In this document: in pieces, positions 46,883 through 60,434 of the stretch
How the letters are laid out: each line of letters starts with the position of its first letter
Position numbering within the stretch: position 1 is the stretch's first letter
From: Liolophura sinensis
Taxonomy: Eukaryota > Mollusca > Polyplacophora > Chitonida > Chitonidae
Assembly (NCBI RefSeq): GCF_032854445.1
Contig: NC_088295.1
Location: 41,405,385 to 41,469,384 of the forward strand
Length of the DNA: 64,000 nucleotides
Direction: 5' to 3'
Notes under the pieces: generated by a model
The model's input: only the letters and a program-made list of their open reading frames with translations
Told to the model about the DNA's origin: nothing
The model's database searches: none
Position numbers and translations under genes: made by a program

Positions 46883-47093
46883 ATGCTTAAGGGTAATCCA
46901 AAGACGAAGGGCTACTGCCGTGTATACACTGACAGGGTATCGCCCCTGTCCCAGACACAAGATGGTTTCACTTTCCAGGCTGTGATCGGACTAACTTTTA
47001 GCTTTGCGTGTGCTCTGATTCTCGGGATACAACTGGCCTTCACGGTTTATGCCGTACCGTTGAAAACGACCTTCCACTTCTCGCAGACTGAAT
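46883..47093 (+). CDS. First coding exon of a multi-pass transporter (MFS-like), paralogue B
   Basis: ATG at 46883, 70 codons plus one base (phase 1), donor GTAAGT at 47094. The polar N-terminus (MLKGNPKTKGYCRVYTDRVS) is longer than in paralogue A. It is followed by a membrane helix (LTFSFACALILGIQLAF) and TVYAVPLKTTFHFSQTE, matching A residue for residue in most positions from LGIQL onward. The same donor phase argues for duplication of a first exon. A TATA box sits 55-60 bp upstream. Major facilitator membership is inferred from the TM1 pattern; substrate unknown. The terminal exon at 63280 may belong to this gene. Confidence 0.65.
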
Positions 47094-47851
47094 GTAAGTA
47101 TCTGTTAGGTACAGTGTTCTACTTATAAACAGGCGAATGTATGGGTTTAGGAGTTAACACTACAGTCAAAATTCATGACCAATGTCTAATAAAGTAATTC
47201 CTAAAGTTGTCATTAACCGCAATCCCTCATTACTGATTCACCAGATAATCAACATTCAGAAGCTCTGTGAAGATATTATATTCCTTTCCTAGAGTGAATG
47301 ATACTTCGATTGTTGCCTGGACTCATTACTTTACTTTGGAGAATATCGGGAACAGGAAACAACATCACAGTTGTATTGGTTAGTTTCAGTTTACGTGGAG
47401 AATAGGTTGGGCAGTCTGTGCTACTCAGATGATATTTAACCCCGTAATCCCGTTAGCTAAAATTACGGTTATAAACCTTTAACAGGTGCGATAATGGTAG
47501 TTATGAAACTGAACGAAGGTCTCAGAATCGCTTTGTAAAACGACTCCAAGGGACATTTTAACCGGGTGTGGTAGTGGATGCCTCATTATCGATAGATTTC
47601 AAATCTAGTCATACTTGGTACTACCGCGATTGGCATTGAGCATGACAGGGTTAGAGTGCTAGTCACCCCAGTGCCTGTAAATGTTACTTGGTGACACGTC
47701 TGGTTTCTTTGGTGTGCAAATCTAGGCAACGCTATAAATATCTAGGCACTGGGTCAGGCCTTTTGTGTATAGGTTAGCCCATGACTGACGATGACGGCAC
47801 CATATTGCATCTCGGCTTCGCCTCGATGCAGTATTATTGTCCGAGTCAATC

Positions 47852-48008
47852 ATGTTTAGCACATACCGCCTATTTCGATCAACAAAGTATGAAACTTAGC
47901 CCGTTGTACTACAGAAAATAATACTTTCAAAGACCATGGATACTATAGCCAAATCCTGTTGATTGATTGGTTGAGCGAGACATGAAATGTAGACGGCATG
48001 TGCTAAAT
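47852..48008. mobile_element. MITE-like element with ~25-bp inverted ends
   Basis: GTTTAGCACATACCGCC...ATTTC at 47854-47876 is mirrored by GAAATGTAGACGGCATGTGC then TAAAT at 47984-48008, allowing a small gap. Non-coding interior. Confidence 0.55.
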
Positions 48009-49111
48009 GCTGGGATGAAGATTCCATCCAATGCTCTTCCCAGCTAAAAGGAATCAGCGTAGTTATATGATCGAAATAATGTTGAAAGCGACGTTTTATC
48101 CCAATCAAAGAAACAAACAGGGCCATTCTGGCATCATACTGACTTGAGCACCTGTAAAGTCTGGCAATGGTTCTGCTTCAACCTGATCATGAATCCTTTT
48201 GTTCAGCAGAACATTTGTCTAAAAAGAAATGTATCTAATTCACACAAATTGCGTGCTAATGATTGGGGGGCATATTTCGAAGAAATCCGTTAAATATTGC
48301 TCATTGCCGCTTCGCATCGCTCGCTGCATAACATGTCTTCTTTACAGAGGGATCGTCAGTCTAATTTAGTGTGAAATATGAAACTGCTCTCTCCTGTTCA
48401 TTTGTGAGTTTTTAAGCATACAGGTTATATCCTGATCGATTCAAGAATTCAAGAATGTCAACGTGTCAGCTGAATGTTCGTTAGTTTTTTTTATGCTTCT
48501 ACTTTGTGTTAAAATATGATTTTAGGTTTTTATCTACGATCCATAAATCAGTTATATTTTGCGGTAATAGTAGCTGTAGAGTTACAGATGATTTGTCAGA
48601 TGGGTGTCGTGGCCCATCTTCTATTGGTTGGCGAAATAAAATCAGAGCAAAGTTACCGTACACGTCTAATATGAATCTGTAGGATGAGGAAGTTATTGCG
48701 CTTAAAGTGATTTGGCCCTAGCTGTATGCTTTTGTTTAGCGTTCATCCCTGTGATGACGATTTATGGACTATCTGATGACGTAGTACTCATCTATAACAA
48801 GAGGGCAAGGCTCAGTCAGGCTTCGACTCGAGTGGACATTGCGGGAAAAAGCTACCCCTTTCACTGACTTCAGGTTTTGTCATCTGTTTAGTTTTCTTAT
48901 AATTAGATACCAGGTAAGACTGACTCGTTAAAACTTCAGTGCTTTTTGCAAATCCACACAGGCATATCAGAAACTGCAAATGTGACACAGTGCATGCGGT
49001 GACATTATAACTGGCAAAACTTAATTATACAACTGCGGTTTGAATTAAATTCTATTGAATCTTGAAAATAATCTGTAAACCTGGCCGCCATCATATTAAT
49101 ATATATTTAGT

Positions 49112-49340
49112 TCTTTGATTGTTTAACGCCACACTGAAAAATATTTTACATATATACGATGGCGGTTAGAATTACATGGGTGGACGAAACCAAAGTGACA
49201 GTGCTAAACGACCGATGTTTGGCATGCTACTAATGTTCGCACATATGACACCATATTGGTGGACGATGAGTGGTCATCAACGAGCGTTAGACTGCGTAAA
49301 CGACCAGACAAGAGACGTCGACCGCCATCACCTACGGGGA
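49112..49340 (-). mobile_element. Worn SINE copy
   Basis: TTCTTTGATTGTTTAACGCC, ACACTGAAAAATATTTTACA and ATACGATGGCGG match the tail-side core on the minus strand. The remainder to 49340 is diverged. Confidence 0.5.
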
Positions 49341-50682
49341 AAGAAGTATGGTGTAAAATAACATTCAAACAAATAAGATGGGTATAAGTCAGTGAGACAC
49401 CTCCCTCTACGTCCATAGAAATAACGTTTAAAATTTAAACCTAACAACTTGCCCAACTTAACAAAGATAGAGAAGATAGTCATCAAAAGCCCGTCATTCA
49501 GTCACCACCTTTGCAGTTGGCTTTATTACTGATAATAGTTCAGATGTATAGGCCTAGGCTTGAGTTCATTGACCTCGTTATAATTGTAAGGATTATACGT
49601 GCTTATTACAATCCCTCCAATAATTCTGCACCACCGACGTCAGAAAGTCTGCACGTGTAATTACGTAATTACACCGGTTTTCTCACCATGCAGCATTGCG
49701 GTTTTTGTTGAACATCGTCAAAAAAAGTTCGCCAAGCTGTCATTTCTTGCTATCATCCAGCATTTTGGTAGGTGTCACACTGAATGGAGATACATTCTAG
49801 ACGTCATTTCTTGTGCAGTTATCGCATGGCGTGACGCAGGCAGAATCATTTTGACATGTTTGAGAAGCTGGGCGCTACGATGTAGTCTTTTTGTATATGT
49901 GTGCGAAAATTTGAGATGGGTTTCTTTTGCGAAGTCCGGAGCTAAAAAGAACGGTTTGTTTTCATGCTCGTCCTTTTCATGAAGATGTAACAGCTAATTG
50001 CTTTTTTATTAAAAATAATAATAATACATTCATGATCGTGTCAGGACTCACGTCTACGTGGAAATATGGGCAACGATTACCAGTTAATACATAGAGAATG
50101 AATGAACGACAGTGGACCGGCTAGTACAATAGTTCGTATCTTTGGTGGTACATTATGTTAATAACTCCAAGCATAATGAACGCATCTTAGGGTAACTACA
50201 TGTGCTGTGACAGTAAGTATGTATGTATGTCAGTAACGTAACTATTATGTAACTAAAATACTAATGCTGAGTTTATATTCATATTTAATGATTTATAACC
50301 ACACGTCTCTCTTGTAGTGTAGTAGTGCGTTGCTGAAAATCACGTAGTCACGTGACATCCTGTGCCTAAGTGTATAATTCCGATAGTAATTATTCTCATT
50401 AACTCCGACCTGCCTCTGGTAAAAATACGGCTGTGTGCTGATATGGGCTATTTTCTTTCTAAACACCCACATTTCTGTATCTCTGCTCACAGGTGTAGAA
50501 CGATGCACCCTCACTGCAAGATGGAGGCTACCATTTTATCTGTTGGATACCGCTGGCGGGGAAATACACGTATAATAAAGCGAAATCGACTGTCCATATA
50601 GCCGGTATTGCACAAAGGAAATTACACGCACACTAGTTATAACCTGCTGAATCAGTAGAGAAAACATACCTTATCAACATGT

Positions 50683-51175
50683 TAGAGAGCGTTATTTCGT
50701 AGTTCGACTTTGTCCATATGCCATAGGCAGCGTTATTGTGTATTCAACTTTATCTTTATGGGAGAAAGCGTTATTTTGTAGTTCGACTTTACCCATTTGG
50801 TAGAGAGCGTTATTTTGTAGTTCGCCTTTACCCTTATAGTAGAAAACATCAACTAGTAGTTCGACTTTATCCATATGGGAGAGAGCGTTATTTTGTAGTT
50901 CGACTTTATCCATATGGTAGAGACCGTTGATTTGTAGTTCAACTTTATCCATATGGTAGAGAGCGCTATTTCGTAGTTCGGCTGTCCATATCGTAGAGAG
51001 CGTTATTTTGTAGTTCGACTTTGTCCATATGCCAGAGAGCGCTATTTCGTGGTTCGAATTTATCCACGTGCTACAGAGTGTTATTTTGTAGCCCCACTGT
51101 CCATATGGTAGAGAGAGCGTTATTCTGTAGTTCGACTTCATCCACATACTATACAGAGCGTTATTTTGTAGTCCG
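50683..51175. repeat. 39-bp minisatellite, about 12-13 copies
   Basis: Unit AGAGAGCGTTATTTTGTAGT plus TCGACTTTATCCATATGGT, with shorter 36-bp variants (TCGGCTGTCC). The 179-codon minus ORF and the + ORFs across it are artefacts of a period divisible by 3. Confidence 0.9.
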
Positions 51176-54100
51176 GTTACTCTGGTTAACAATTGAAAGA
51201 AATAAATGTTATCCTTAGCCAAAGTGATCATTAAGTCTGTTCCACCCAGAGATCTTTATCCGTGGATCTATGTGACTATTCCGTGTTTTAGTGACGAAGC
51301 GTTATTTTAGTGCTTGATGTATCACCGTTCATTATACTCATGGCTGCGTTTCGCTCGGAGCTAATCTGTTCTTCACTGTTCCCTCGATGGAAAAAAAATC
51401 GTCGCCCGGGTGCCGAAATGAAGCTCGAACCGCTTTCCCATACCCATTTCCCGCGTCACTTGCTCATTGTTTATCGCTATATGCCTGTTCTTTTTGCCAT
51501 GCATAATTCCAAGGATGAGAAGGCAATCAAACTGAAATTACTGCCATCCCCTCTGATATGGAGCAATTACAAGAGAGCCCGTCGCATTAATAGAGGGAAG
51601 CACAATCTTTTATACGACTAAATGCCAACGGGTAGCTCCGTTCAGTTGTCGGCAAATTTCATGTAATATTATAGCAAATGGCAAAAACTAGTCAAGATGA
51701 CCTTGTGGTATCAGTCGTTGCGACCCGAGCTATTGCCTTTTACGCAAAACAAAGTAGATTCCTGAAGTGTCCTTTCATCTGTCCGAACCAACCGGACCTC
51801 TGTTTGAGATTAGATCTATCAGCGGGATAAGCAAACGACACTCGCGGCGAAAGATGAGGGTTTGTGCTATATGTCACGCGCTGTAACAGACACCCGGAAA
51901 CGGAAATAAAGTCTCTTAAGACGCCCAACGTGTATTTTTGAAGAAACATAAGTCGAGAAACTTAAATTTGGGGATAACAAAATAAGGAGGAAATCTGACT
52001 GAAATAAAGCAACTACACCTCAAAGAATTACATTTCCTTACAGTGTGCACAGGTTATGGAAAATAGCGTGTTCAGTTTACAAAACTAGATATATGTGTAA
52101 GTGTTGGTGCAAAAATTATTTTTGTTTGACTGGCATGTGGATGAAATATTCCAGTGTAATGTATACCACTTAAATCTCTCTGATGCTCATGCATTTTGTG
52201 AGGGAACCTGTTGTTATAGTAAGCATTTTCTGTTCTAGAATTTACAATTAGAGTAAACGACGCACTTTTTAGCTATTTACGAGACATTTCACTTTGTAAT
52301 CTGTCAAATGTTATGTTTTTTTGACGCGGGCTTATACGCTTTAGATGGGCGTGTTTCATTTCAAACAGTGATACATATTCTGTTGGATTTAATTATGGTA
52401 ATGTCATTAGAAACTTTCATTGCATCGGGCCTAAAATGGCCTGTAACAAATGAAAATGACTACGAACATTAATCCTGAGCAAAAATGTAACTACTTGATG
52501 TCTGTAAACATTTCAAAACGAGTCTGACGCAGGCAACATAGATTACACTGATCGCCTGACAAGATATTTCTCTGTGCTGATTTGCCATTAATCTAGGTGG
52601 AAGAAAACAATTAATGAATCTGTTTGATGCTGCTTGGGCTGGTACTTGAGCTTAATGTGGAAAATAATGTGCTTGTTCTACCGAAGGGCTTATGGGAAAG
52701 TTGACTACGAGAGGGTAGTTGGCATTTTTCGTGAAAACCGCATGTCGATGTGGGGGATTTCCTGTAGTGCGAATTACCTTGTACAGGGTACAGTTTGTGC
52801 TGAAATTCCCTCTTTGCAGGTGTTTATACAATTATATTTTCTTTGGCTCTAGTACCGATAAAACGTTGGACAATCTATTAGGACTGAATGTATTAGATGT
52901 ATATGATAAATGGAATGTCACAAAGTGAAATGTTCTCGACTCGTTAAGCAGGCATCCCAGCTGTAATATAAGCTGATGTGCCTGTAATCTAGCATGCCGT
53001 TTCCCCTCTCACAGTATTTGCAACAGTTGCTGTCTCGTGAGAGAGCTGACTTTGTGAACCCTACCCTGCAAGACAGTGTTTGGGTCGGCTTAATCTGAAT
53101 AATTAAGGAGGGTGTTGAGCGATCTGTCATTATCAGCCATAGAGGTAAAAGCTGGGGGTGGGGTAAGATTAAAGGCTTGTGCCTGTTGGGAATACTTGCT
53201 GTAATTGTTCTACATACCCCTTTATGGTCAGGCATTTCTAAAAAGCAACAAATTTCTTTTTCTGCTATGGCTATAAACGCTAATACAACAGGACATTCGT
53301 GGGAAGCAAATTCAGAGTTCTTGTAAATAATGTGTTAATTTCTAGAGGTTCTAGTGTATTGAATTAGTACAGGGTACAGTGTTCGTATTCTCAAGTTAAC
53401 CCTAGCTATAGGTCAGGACGACCCACACGTTGCAAACTGCCATATCACTACCCGTGTTGGCGCTAAATGCGTGTGTAATACTGGGTGTGAGCAAGTGGAG
53501 TATGCCCCAAGGGAACTTACTCATAAGGTATTGTCGGCATTCACCATGTTCATCAGAACTTACCATTCCACGACCACGAGGAGTCATTAAATGCGTCCCC
53601 ATGACAGATCCGTGACAGCTTATCACAGCCATTGTAGATGATGTCCTCCTTCCACTCAAGGCCCTTTAGCAACCGGTATACGTTTTGTCTTTGATGGTGA
53701 ATTGTGTCCATTAATTGTCACATCTCAATTTTTATGATCATTTTCAAATGAGATGGATCCACAAACTTGCTATAAAACAAAATCAGGACTGTTTCACTTA
53801 TGAACGAACGAAATGTGTGTTCTGTTTCAGAACAGATTTATTAAAATTGCGGCAATGAAAAGGAAATGGTAGAGAATACAGGTGTTTGGCCATTCACAGT
53901 GTTTCAGTATCGGTATTTGAATACACATCGGCAAAGTAAACAACGCACACCAAATCAAACATGTAGAAGGAGACAAAATAAAAAGCAAAACAGTGAATAG
54001 TGAATAGTGCCCACAGAGAGAAATTGACTACCGGTTGTCTATTCAATGATCTCCGTGTATAGACATTTCCGTTTGTTGTCTCTCCAGGTAACCTGCACCT

Positions 54101-55182
54101 TCTCAGTCTGGCAATGAATCATTCAAACAGAGCGTGCATTTAAGGGTAGACAATGGAACTGATTAGCGTGCTATCAAATATGCTTTCAATGACACAAACT
54201 TAAGATCTCCAATACAGCTGAAACCTTTGTCACTTTTCTGTCAACTATCATAAATATTAAAAGAAACGACAACAAATAATTTAACCTTAGTTATTTCGGA
54301 AGAGGGTTGAAAACAGACCTAAAATTCCTCAACAATTCTGTTCTGATGTGCTTGGTAACCCTATAAAACAAATTTTAATATGGAAATTTATTTATGCATA
54401 TACACACTTGATCTAGTGTTGTCTTCTTTTAACTCAGTTTCCTTCGGTTTCTACTCACCATATAGGAGAAATAATATGTAGCTTCAAAGTTCGTCATCAC
54501 AGCCTGCAAATATAAAAGCAATGATTTTTATTCATTTTAAGGCTTCAGTTTGGCGCCAACGGAGTTAAAGAGTTGCAGAAAAGAACAATTTAGCCATATC
54601 GTAATTATTATCAGCTGAAGATTTCCCATGGCGTAGGGCTGAGTCTGCCAGCTATTGGGTCGTAGCTGTATACTCAGTCTGTTAGGACTCTGTTATTCCG
54701 TTAGATCGTTTTACTTAAAAGGGTCTGTAATTGAGGTCCTTGGGGAAACGCGATAGACACAGGAAAATAGCCATTTCCCGCTATAATCTGAGAACTATCA
54801 GGTTTAAATTCTCTTCATAAAAGACATGCTGAGATAGCGGGTCGTCATACGATCATCTGTACAGAACGAATCCATGTATATGATCCAATCTCCTTCTAGC
54901 ACTTAGAAAATATACTTTCATTGGGACGTTGATATAAGGTACACCCCTATTACCCAATGCCAATGATGTGTTTTGATTTAGATACTGATGAAAGAGAGAA
55001 TAGGACAGGCATAAATCCTGATTTCGATAATTGTCACTGTATTATGCGGAATTGTTGTCATTTGGTATAGTGGAAATCGCTGAGATAAAATCATCTCTTT
55101 TTTTGCGTCATCTCCAACATTCGACGAGTGTCTTTCATCATTTATGCTACAAAAACCACTGGTGATTTCCACTGGATTAAAT

Positions 55183-55212
55183 TATATATTGATTGATTGA
55201 CTGATTGATTGC
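55183..55212. repeat. ATTG microsatellite
   Basis: ATTGATTGATTGACTGATTG followed by ATTG; seven tetramer units with one change. Confidence 0.8.
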
Positions 55213-56066
55213 TGCTCAGCCGTACCCTTTTTCTGAGTTTTGGGATCACATCACGGAAGTTCCCATCTTATGACTTCTGCAGCTGAACTATTGGGATGAT
55301 TCTGCGGTATAGTAGCCACATACTGATGAAAACGTCATAGTAAATATAATGGACAGGGATGCCTATATCGCTTATGATCTTGGGCTAAAGTGAGATGCAC
55401 GCAGTTATGTTCCGAAACATCGAGCAAGCAGAAAGTTATAGGTAATAATATTTGAGCCACAGGCCATATGAATTAAGGCGTTATGCCTTTTGAGTTTATC
55501 TTAGAAAAATGTGTTAAGAATTATACAGTGAGGAATTGAGGAATCATCTCAGTAAATATGAGTTGTGGTGGCTGAGTTAAGGGGAACTGAACGTAATGAA
55601 CGTTACGTGTACATTTATCAAAATCCAAAGTCATTGATAGGTATTGGATTTCTTAGACACTATCTTCCGACCATAAGCCCTACAACAGACTGTCCTATAT
55701 TACGGACAACTATTACTGCATTGATTATTCTACAGTGTACCTGTCAATCAGCTTAAGTTGATGCATTTATCGGCGTTTTATATCGTGAAGCTATACCCAC
55801 CTGTTACATGTAGCCTTCACATATTCCCAGTGTCGCACTTTGTCGCTATGTTGTGGTTGACTTTCTGACCAGTTTTGTACCTCCTTTGACCCATGCAGTG
55901 AAATGCGTCATTTTGGAAAAGTGGGTTAAAGATTCTGTAGTGGGAATTGTACCTCCTATGTAAGAATTCCAAAGGATATTGGCATATGCATAGATACAGA
56001 ATGTGGGACTTTGCCGAAGTTATGTGCAATTGATTACGTAATACATCAAGGACTAGCGTCGGTATG

Positions 56067-56188
56067 GGGCCTCTTGCACAAAGCTATATAGTAGTCTGAC
56101 TGTATGTACCATAGAGACATAAGTTTTAACATGTGTCGCCATGGTAGTTACAATCAACTTAGCACACGAAACCTTTGTGCAATCGGCC
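56067..56188. mobile_element. Short MITE (TIR GGCC...TTGCACAAAG)
   Basis: The left end GGGCCTCTTGCACAAAG is mirrored by CCTTTGTGCAATCGGCC at the right end. The 122-bp element has a non-coding interior. Confidence 0.7.
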
Positions 56189-57244
56189 AGTGCAGTTGAT
56201 AAAATTTGTTGGTTTCTAATAAAGCAGAGAGTACTTTTGTTGTTTTGAATCTAATTGTTTTCGCCATACCAGCTTCTTAAAAACTTCTTTTCTGAAAGTC
56301 TTGTCTGAAAATAAAATGATATATTTCGCAGTGTTTGAATCTAATTGCATTCGCCAACGCTTTATCCTTTATACAGGCAGCCTTCTATTGAAGTTTACAT
56401 ATTTGTGCTAGATTGTGTGTGGATATGCAGGCGTATGTAAACTGTACTGTTAATTAACCGGATGTCAAAGGTACGCAGGTCTAGTCTTTCATCTGATGAT
56501 CGATCTATATTGTAACCACGATCTCGCTAACGTCTACTAAGGTGGCGTCATTAACTTCCATATTTATAACTTGAGGATATGAACAAATAATAATTAAGAG
56601 TAGGGTTATCTGTTTAATCTCCCACAGCTGTCGTTACGGTAGGGGATAGGGAAAAGGAGGTGGATGCTAAGCCTATTCTATGTATTATATACTGTATTCA
56701 GCCCGTCGGCTCAGCATACGGTTCTGGTGATTAACATGGAGCTATGGAGCTGACACTGAAGCAGTATTGATCTATGTCGTATATACCTTTCTTTTCTTCT
56801 GTTTCTCTTTCTGCCTATGTATTTCCCAGATATAACCCCTGATCACTTTATCTCTAAGACAAGCCGTGAATAGATCCGAAATCAGGCCATGATGCATTGC
56901 CTATTGGCTCTGTTTTTCGCCATACAGTTTCTGTGCTTTAAAATCCATCTGAATATATAATAAGGCAATCAGTATATCTGCATATCTGGCTACCGCTCAA
57001 CTATCCCCCGTCGCCTTCATTTAAATGGCTTTACTGGTTACCGATAACCGCAGTACAAATCTTAGAATAAGCCTGCGTTATACAGAATAGTATCAATATG
57101 GCAAATTACAGGTCATCTCTTATCCATAGGGATGGGGACTCATGCCATAGAGTTCCAGCAGAATGGTGTTTGATTACAGACAAGATATATATGTAGGTTT
57201 CCCGCCAGTGTGGAACTGCTATCGTTTAAATACGCTACGCGGGC

Positions 57245-57505
57245 TTCCGTGACCTGGTGATTAGCGTCCTAGCGCAGCACAATGCCACAGAAGCCTCTCA
57301 CCAGTGCGATCGGCGTGAGTTCATGTCCAGCTCATGCTGGCTTCCTTTCTGGTCGTGCGTGGGAAGGTCTGACAACAACCTACGGATTGTCGTGGGTTTC
57401 TCGCGGGTTCTGCCCGGTTTACTCCCACCCCTATGTTGACCGTCATCGTAGTGAAATATTCTTGGGTATAGCGTAAAACACCATTCAAATAAACAGATAA
57501 ATTAT
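57245..57505 (+). mobile_element. Full-length tRNA-derived SINE
   Basis: The head has A-box-like TGGTGATTAGCGTC (about 57255) and B-box-like GTGAGTTCATGTCC (about 57314), then the core (GGATTGTCGTGGGTTTCTCG, CGGTTTACTCCCACCCCTAT) and the tail end GCGTAAAACACCATTCAAAT. This copy shows that the AATA-tailed family has a tRNA-like Pol III promoter. Confidence 0.8.
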
Positions 57506-58762
57506 GCTACACGGATACACGTATATGCGTACATAAATATCTAACATGGTGAAGAAGTTTGGGAGTGGGGCACATATTTGATATTTACAAGCAGGAAATA
57601 AACTTCAGAGTATGGTGTTAAGGGAATTAACAATCAAATAAATGAATAAATACAAACGGCATATTTTTCATTTCTGTACAACAATAGAGGAGATGAAGGT
57701 GGAAAAAGGTCAACTGTATCATGTGAGCGTTCAGAAATGTTAGGCACCTATTATTGATCACATTCACTATGACATGGGCATCTGAAAAAAGTGTCATAAG
57801 AAGTAATTTACAGGAGAAAAATGACAGAAAATGTCGAAAAATTGAGAATCTGAACATTTGTGAACCATTTGTGAATGAAAAAGGTGTCTTTTGTGCTTCT
57901 GGAAAAGGGTGAGACGAGTGATGAGTAAATTAATGTCAACAAAGGCTGTCCAACATTTTCCCTTAGTCACGTGACACAGTAGGACTGCTTTTACCTTTCA
58001 CGACAAAAGAGTTCCAACTCCAAATTCACCGACTGAAAAATAACGACCTGGACATTTCTGAAATTGTTTTTACTTTGAGTCTCCGCTTTTATATAGCGCA
58101 CTGTGGGCTGAATAAAGGCTAACCGTACCAAGTACAACTTATTTTATAAAATTTTGACGCCTGCTTTCTCTTTTTTTATTTTGCAAATAAATTTAGTTCT
58201 ATAAGGTTTATATAAGAGACTTACTTAGACTTATTATCATACTTTACAGCACTTTAAGTATGCTCTTTATGAACTCATTTTACTGTTCGTAGTATTTTAA
58301 CTATAATAACCTTGAATTTCAAACGCGATTCTGACTAATACACATTTCGCCACCACTGAGCGGTACTTTTTTCGAATAACGGGAAGAGTATCCACCACTT
58401 TATTTCTGCTGATCTTGTCTGATAACAAATTGCACGCCAGGCGTCTAGACGTGGGTATTGGGATAGGTTGAAGTGATCCATACAGCATAAAAAGTTAACT
58501 CCGCAATCGACCAGAATGCCAAACGATCCATTTCCTGTCTCAGACCTGCATTCACCAGACTGCACATGGCGAGGAATTCGAGGCGTTGGGGATTGCGTTT
58601 TTCCCGCTCTCAGGCGGTTTATTTTCCCTATTTATAACAATATATCAATATCAATAGTTTTCACGGAATATACGCTTGTCTTTAGTTTAGAGCCTACATA
58701 ATAGATTCTCCCTAAACGTAGAAAATATAATTAAGACCAGATTGGTTGTTTGCTATATAGCC

Positions 58763-58994
58763 AGGATCCTCCGAGGTCGAGTGCTTAGCGCGCTAACTCA
58801 GAAGAATGACTAAAGAGACTTTCACCAAGAGATCGCTGTGAGTTCAAGTCCACCTCATGTAGCCATAACCTGAGGATGGTCGTGGGTCTCACCTCAGCTC
58901 CACTTGTTTTCCTCCCACCACAATGATGGCCGCTATCGTATAAGTGAAATATTGTTGAGTATGACATAAAACACAATTGAAATAAATAAATAAA
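58763..58994 (+). mobile_element. Full-length SINE with 10-bp target duplication
   Basis: Flanked by CTATATAGCC (58753-58762 and 58995-59004). A-box-like GTGCTTAGCGCGCTA, B-box-like TGAGTTCAAGTCC, core CCTCCCACCACAATGATGGC and an AATAAATAAATAAATAA tail. The best-delimited full copy in the window, 232 bp. Confidence 0.92.
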
Positions 58995-60284
58995 TAACTA
59001 TATAGCCTCTTAGTATTTCCCTTAAGGTTCGGCAAGTAGAGGGTCTTCTTATATATATCAGAGAATACCCCTCATACAACACTTAAATTCCTTATATATT
59101 ATTTATATAAAGGTTGGTATCATGGTTAAGGTACTGTTACGGAGAACTTCGTAAAAATCTTCAGATTTTGAATCTTCAAAAGTCCAGATGCCCTATCTCG
59201 TCCCAGCGAAGATTTTAAGTTTGGCAGTACTTTATGTGTGCTTCCTCCACATTCTCCAAAACATATCGATCAGTGGTGGTATGTTCTCACCCTTGTAGGC
59301 CACCACAGCTGTTATATAGCAAGAGCTCATGTTCAGCATGTGGAGCCAGTGATTTTACAATGAACCACTAGACTCCTTTTTTAAAGCAAAGATTTATTTA
59401 TTTCCTTCACTTTTGCCTCCTGGTGAACAATTCTTAACAAGCTAATGGGAAAAATACATCAACGGGAAGTAGTCATTGTCTAACTGAGGAACTCACAGCT
59501 CAGGAGTCACGGAGTGGATTGGGGTCACATTAGACCTGAAGTGAGCCGCCCCTTTACAATCTGCTCCGCGGGGCTGGACAAGATCAATAGGGTAATTGGG
59601 TCGTTGATTCAATTCCACTAAAGCCCACAACTATTTCAATTCAATAAAGCACGTTTTCCCAGTATCCAAGAGTGGCTACATTGAGGCTCCAAGATGTAAC
59701 AACTGTCTGTTGGCCATTAGGACATCACGTGACAATCTCACGTGTTTCTAACAAACTCTGTTTCACCACTTAACTATGAAACTGTCACAGTTAGTTGAGA
59801 AAGCTGAGTTTTCCAAAGTAACATCCCGCAGTTCCAAGATATGAATTCACTCTGGCGAAAATATTGTCTGAAATGGCCAAGTAAATTTTTAACTTTTACT
59901 TGGAGTTTAACGGTGTGTAAACGGTATTTTGCAGGTTCGTGAGCGTGGGTGCATATTATACTTACTAGTGTCTTTCATACACTTAGAAAGGCAATGAATT
60001 GGCCGTTATTTTGTATCAGCAATTCCATTTAGGGCAGGAGCCCGTTCCTGATAAGGTTATCGTAGGCTAAGTTCCTGCCCTTGTCGTCTATAGCTCACAG
60101 CCGAAAGGCCCCCAACTAGTAAGATCGCAAGCTAGAATCCAACTGGCGAGGAGCGACAGTTTACTCCGGTCACTCCAATATTTGTCTTCCAAAAACCTGA
60201 TCATATCAGTGAAAAGTGAAACAGTAAAGGCGTTAATTATCAAACAAATGAATATATATGTAGCTTAAATTGTAACTTCTCCGA

Positions 60285-60434
60285 CCGTACGCGGGAAGGT
60301 CTACCAGCAACCTGCGGATGGTCGTGAGTTTCCCCCGGGCTCTGTCCGGTTTCCTGCCACCACAATGCTGGTCGCATTATTCTTTAAATATTCTTGAGTA
60401 CGACGTAAAACACCAATCAAATAAATAAATAAAT
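60285..60434 (+). mobile_element. 5'-truncated SINE
   Basis: CCAGCAACCTGCGGATGGTC, CCCCCGGGCTCTGTCCGGTT, ACGACGTAAAACACCAATCA and an AATA tail. Close to the consensus of the window's copies. Confidence 0.88.

Noticed and set aside
48860-48952. Small exon of the transporter ending at a GTAAGA donor
   Set aside because: The candidate is about 45 nt, has a stop in one frame and no clear membrane character or acceptor tract; not supportable.
49599-49982. 127-codon + ORF
   Set aside because: Composition and lack of motifs suggest chance; no supporting exon structure.
50692-51231. 179-codon minus-strand ORF
   Set aside because: Artefact of a 39-bp minisatellite.
51310-51621. 103-codon + ORF
   Set aside because: No motif or context; probably random.
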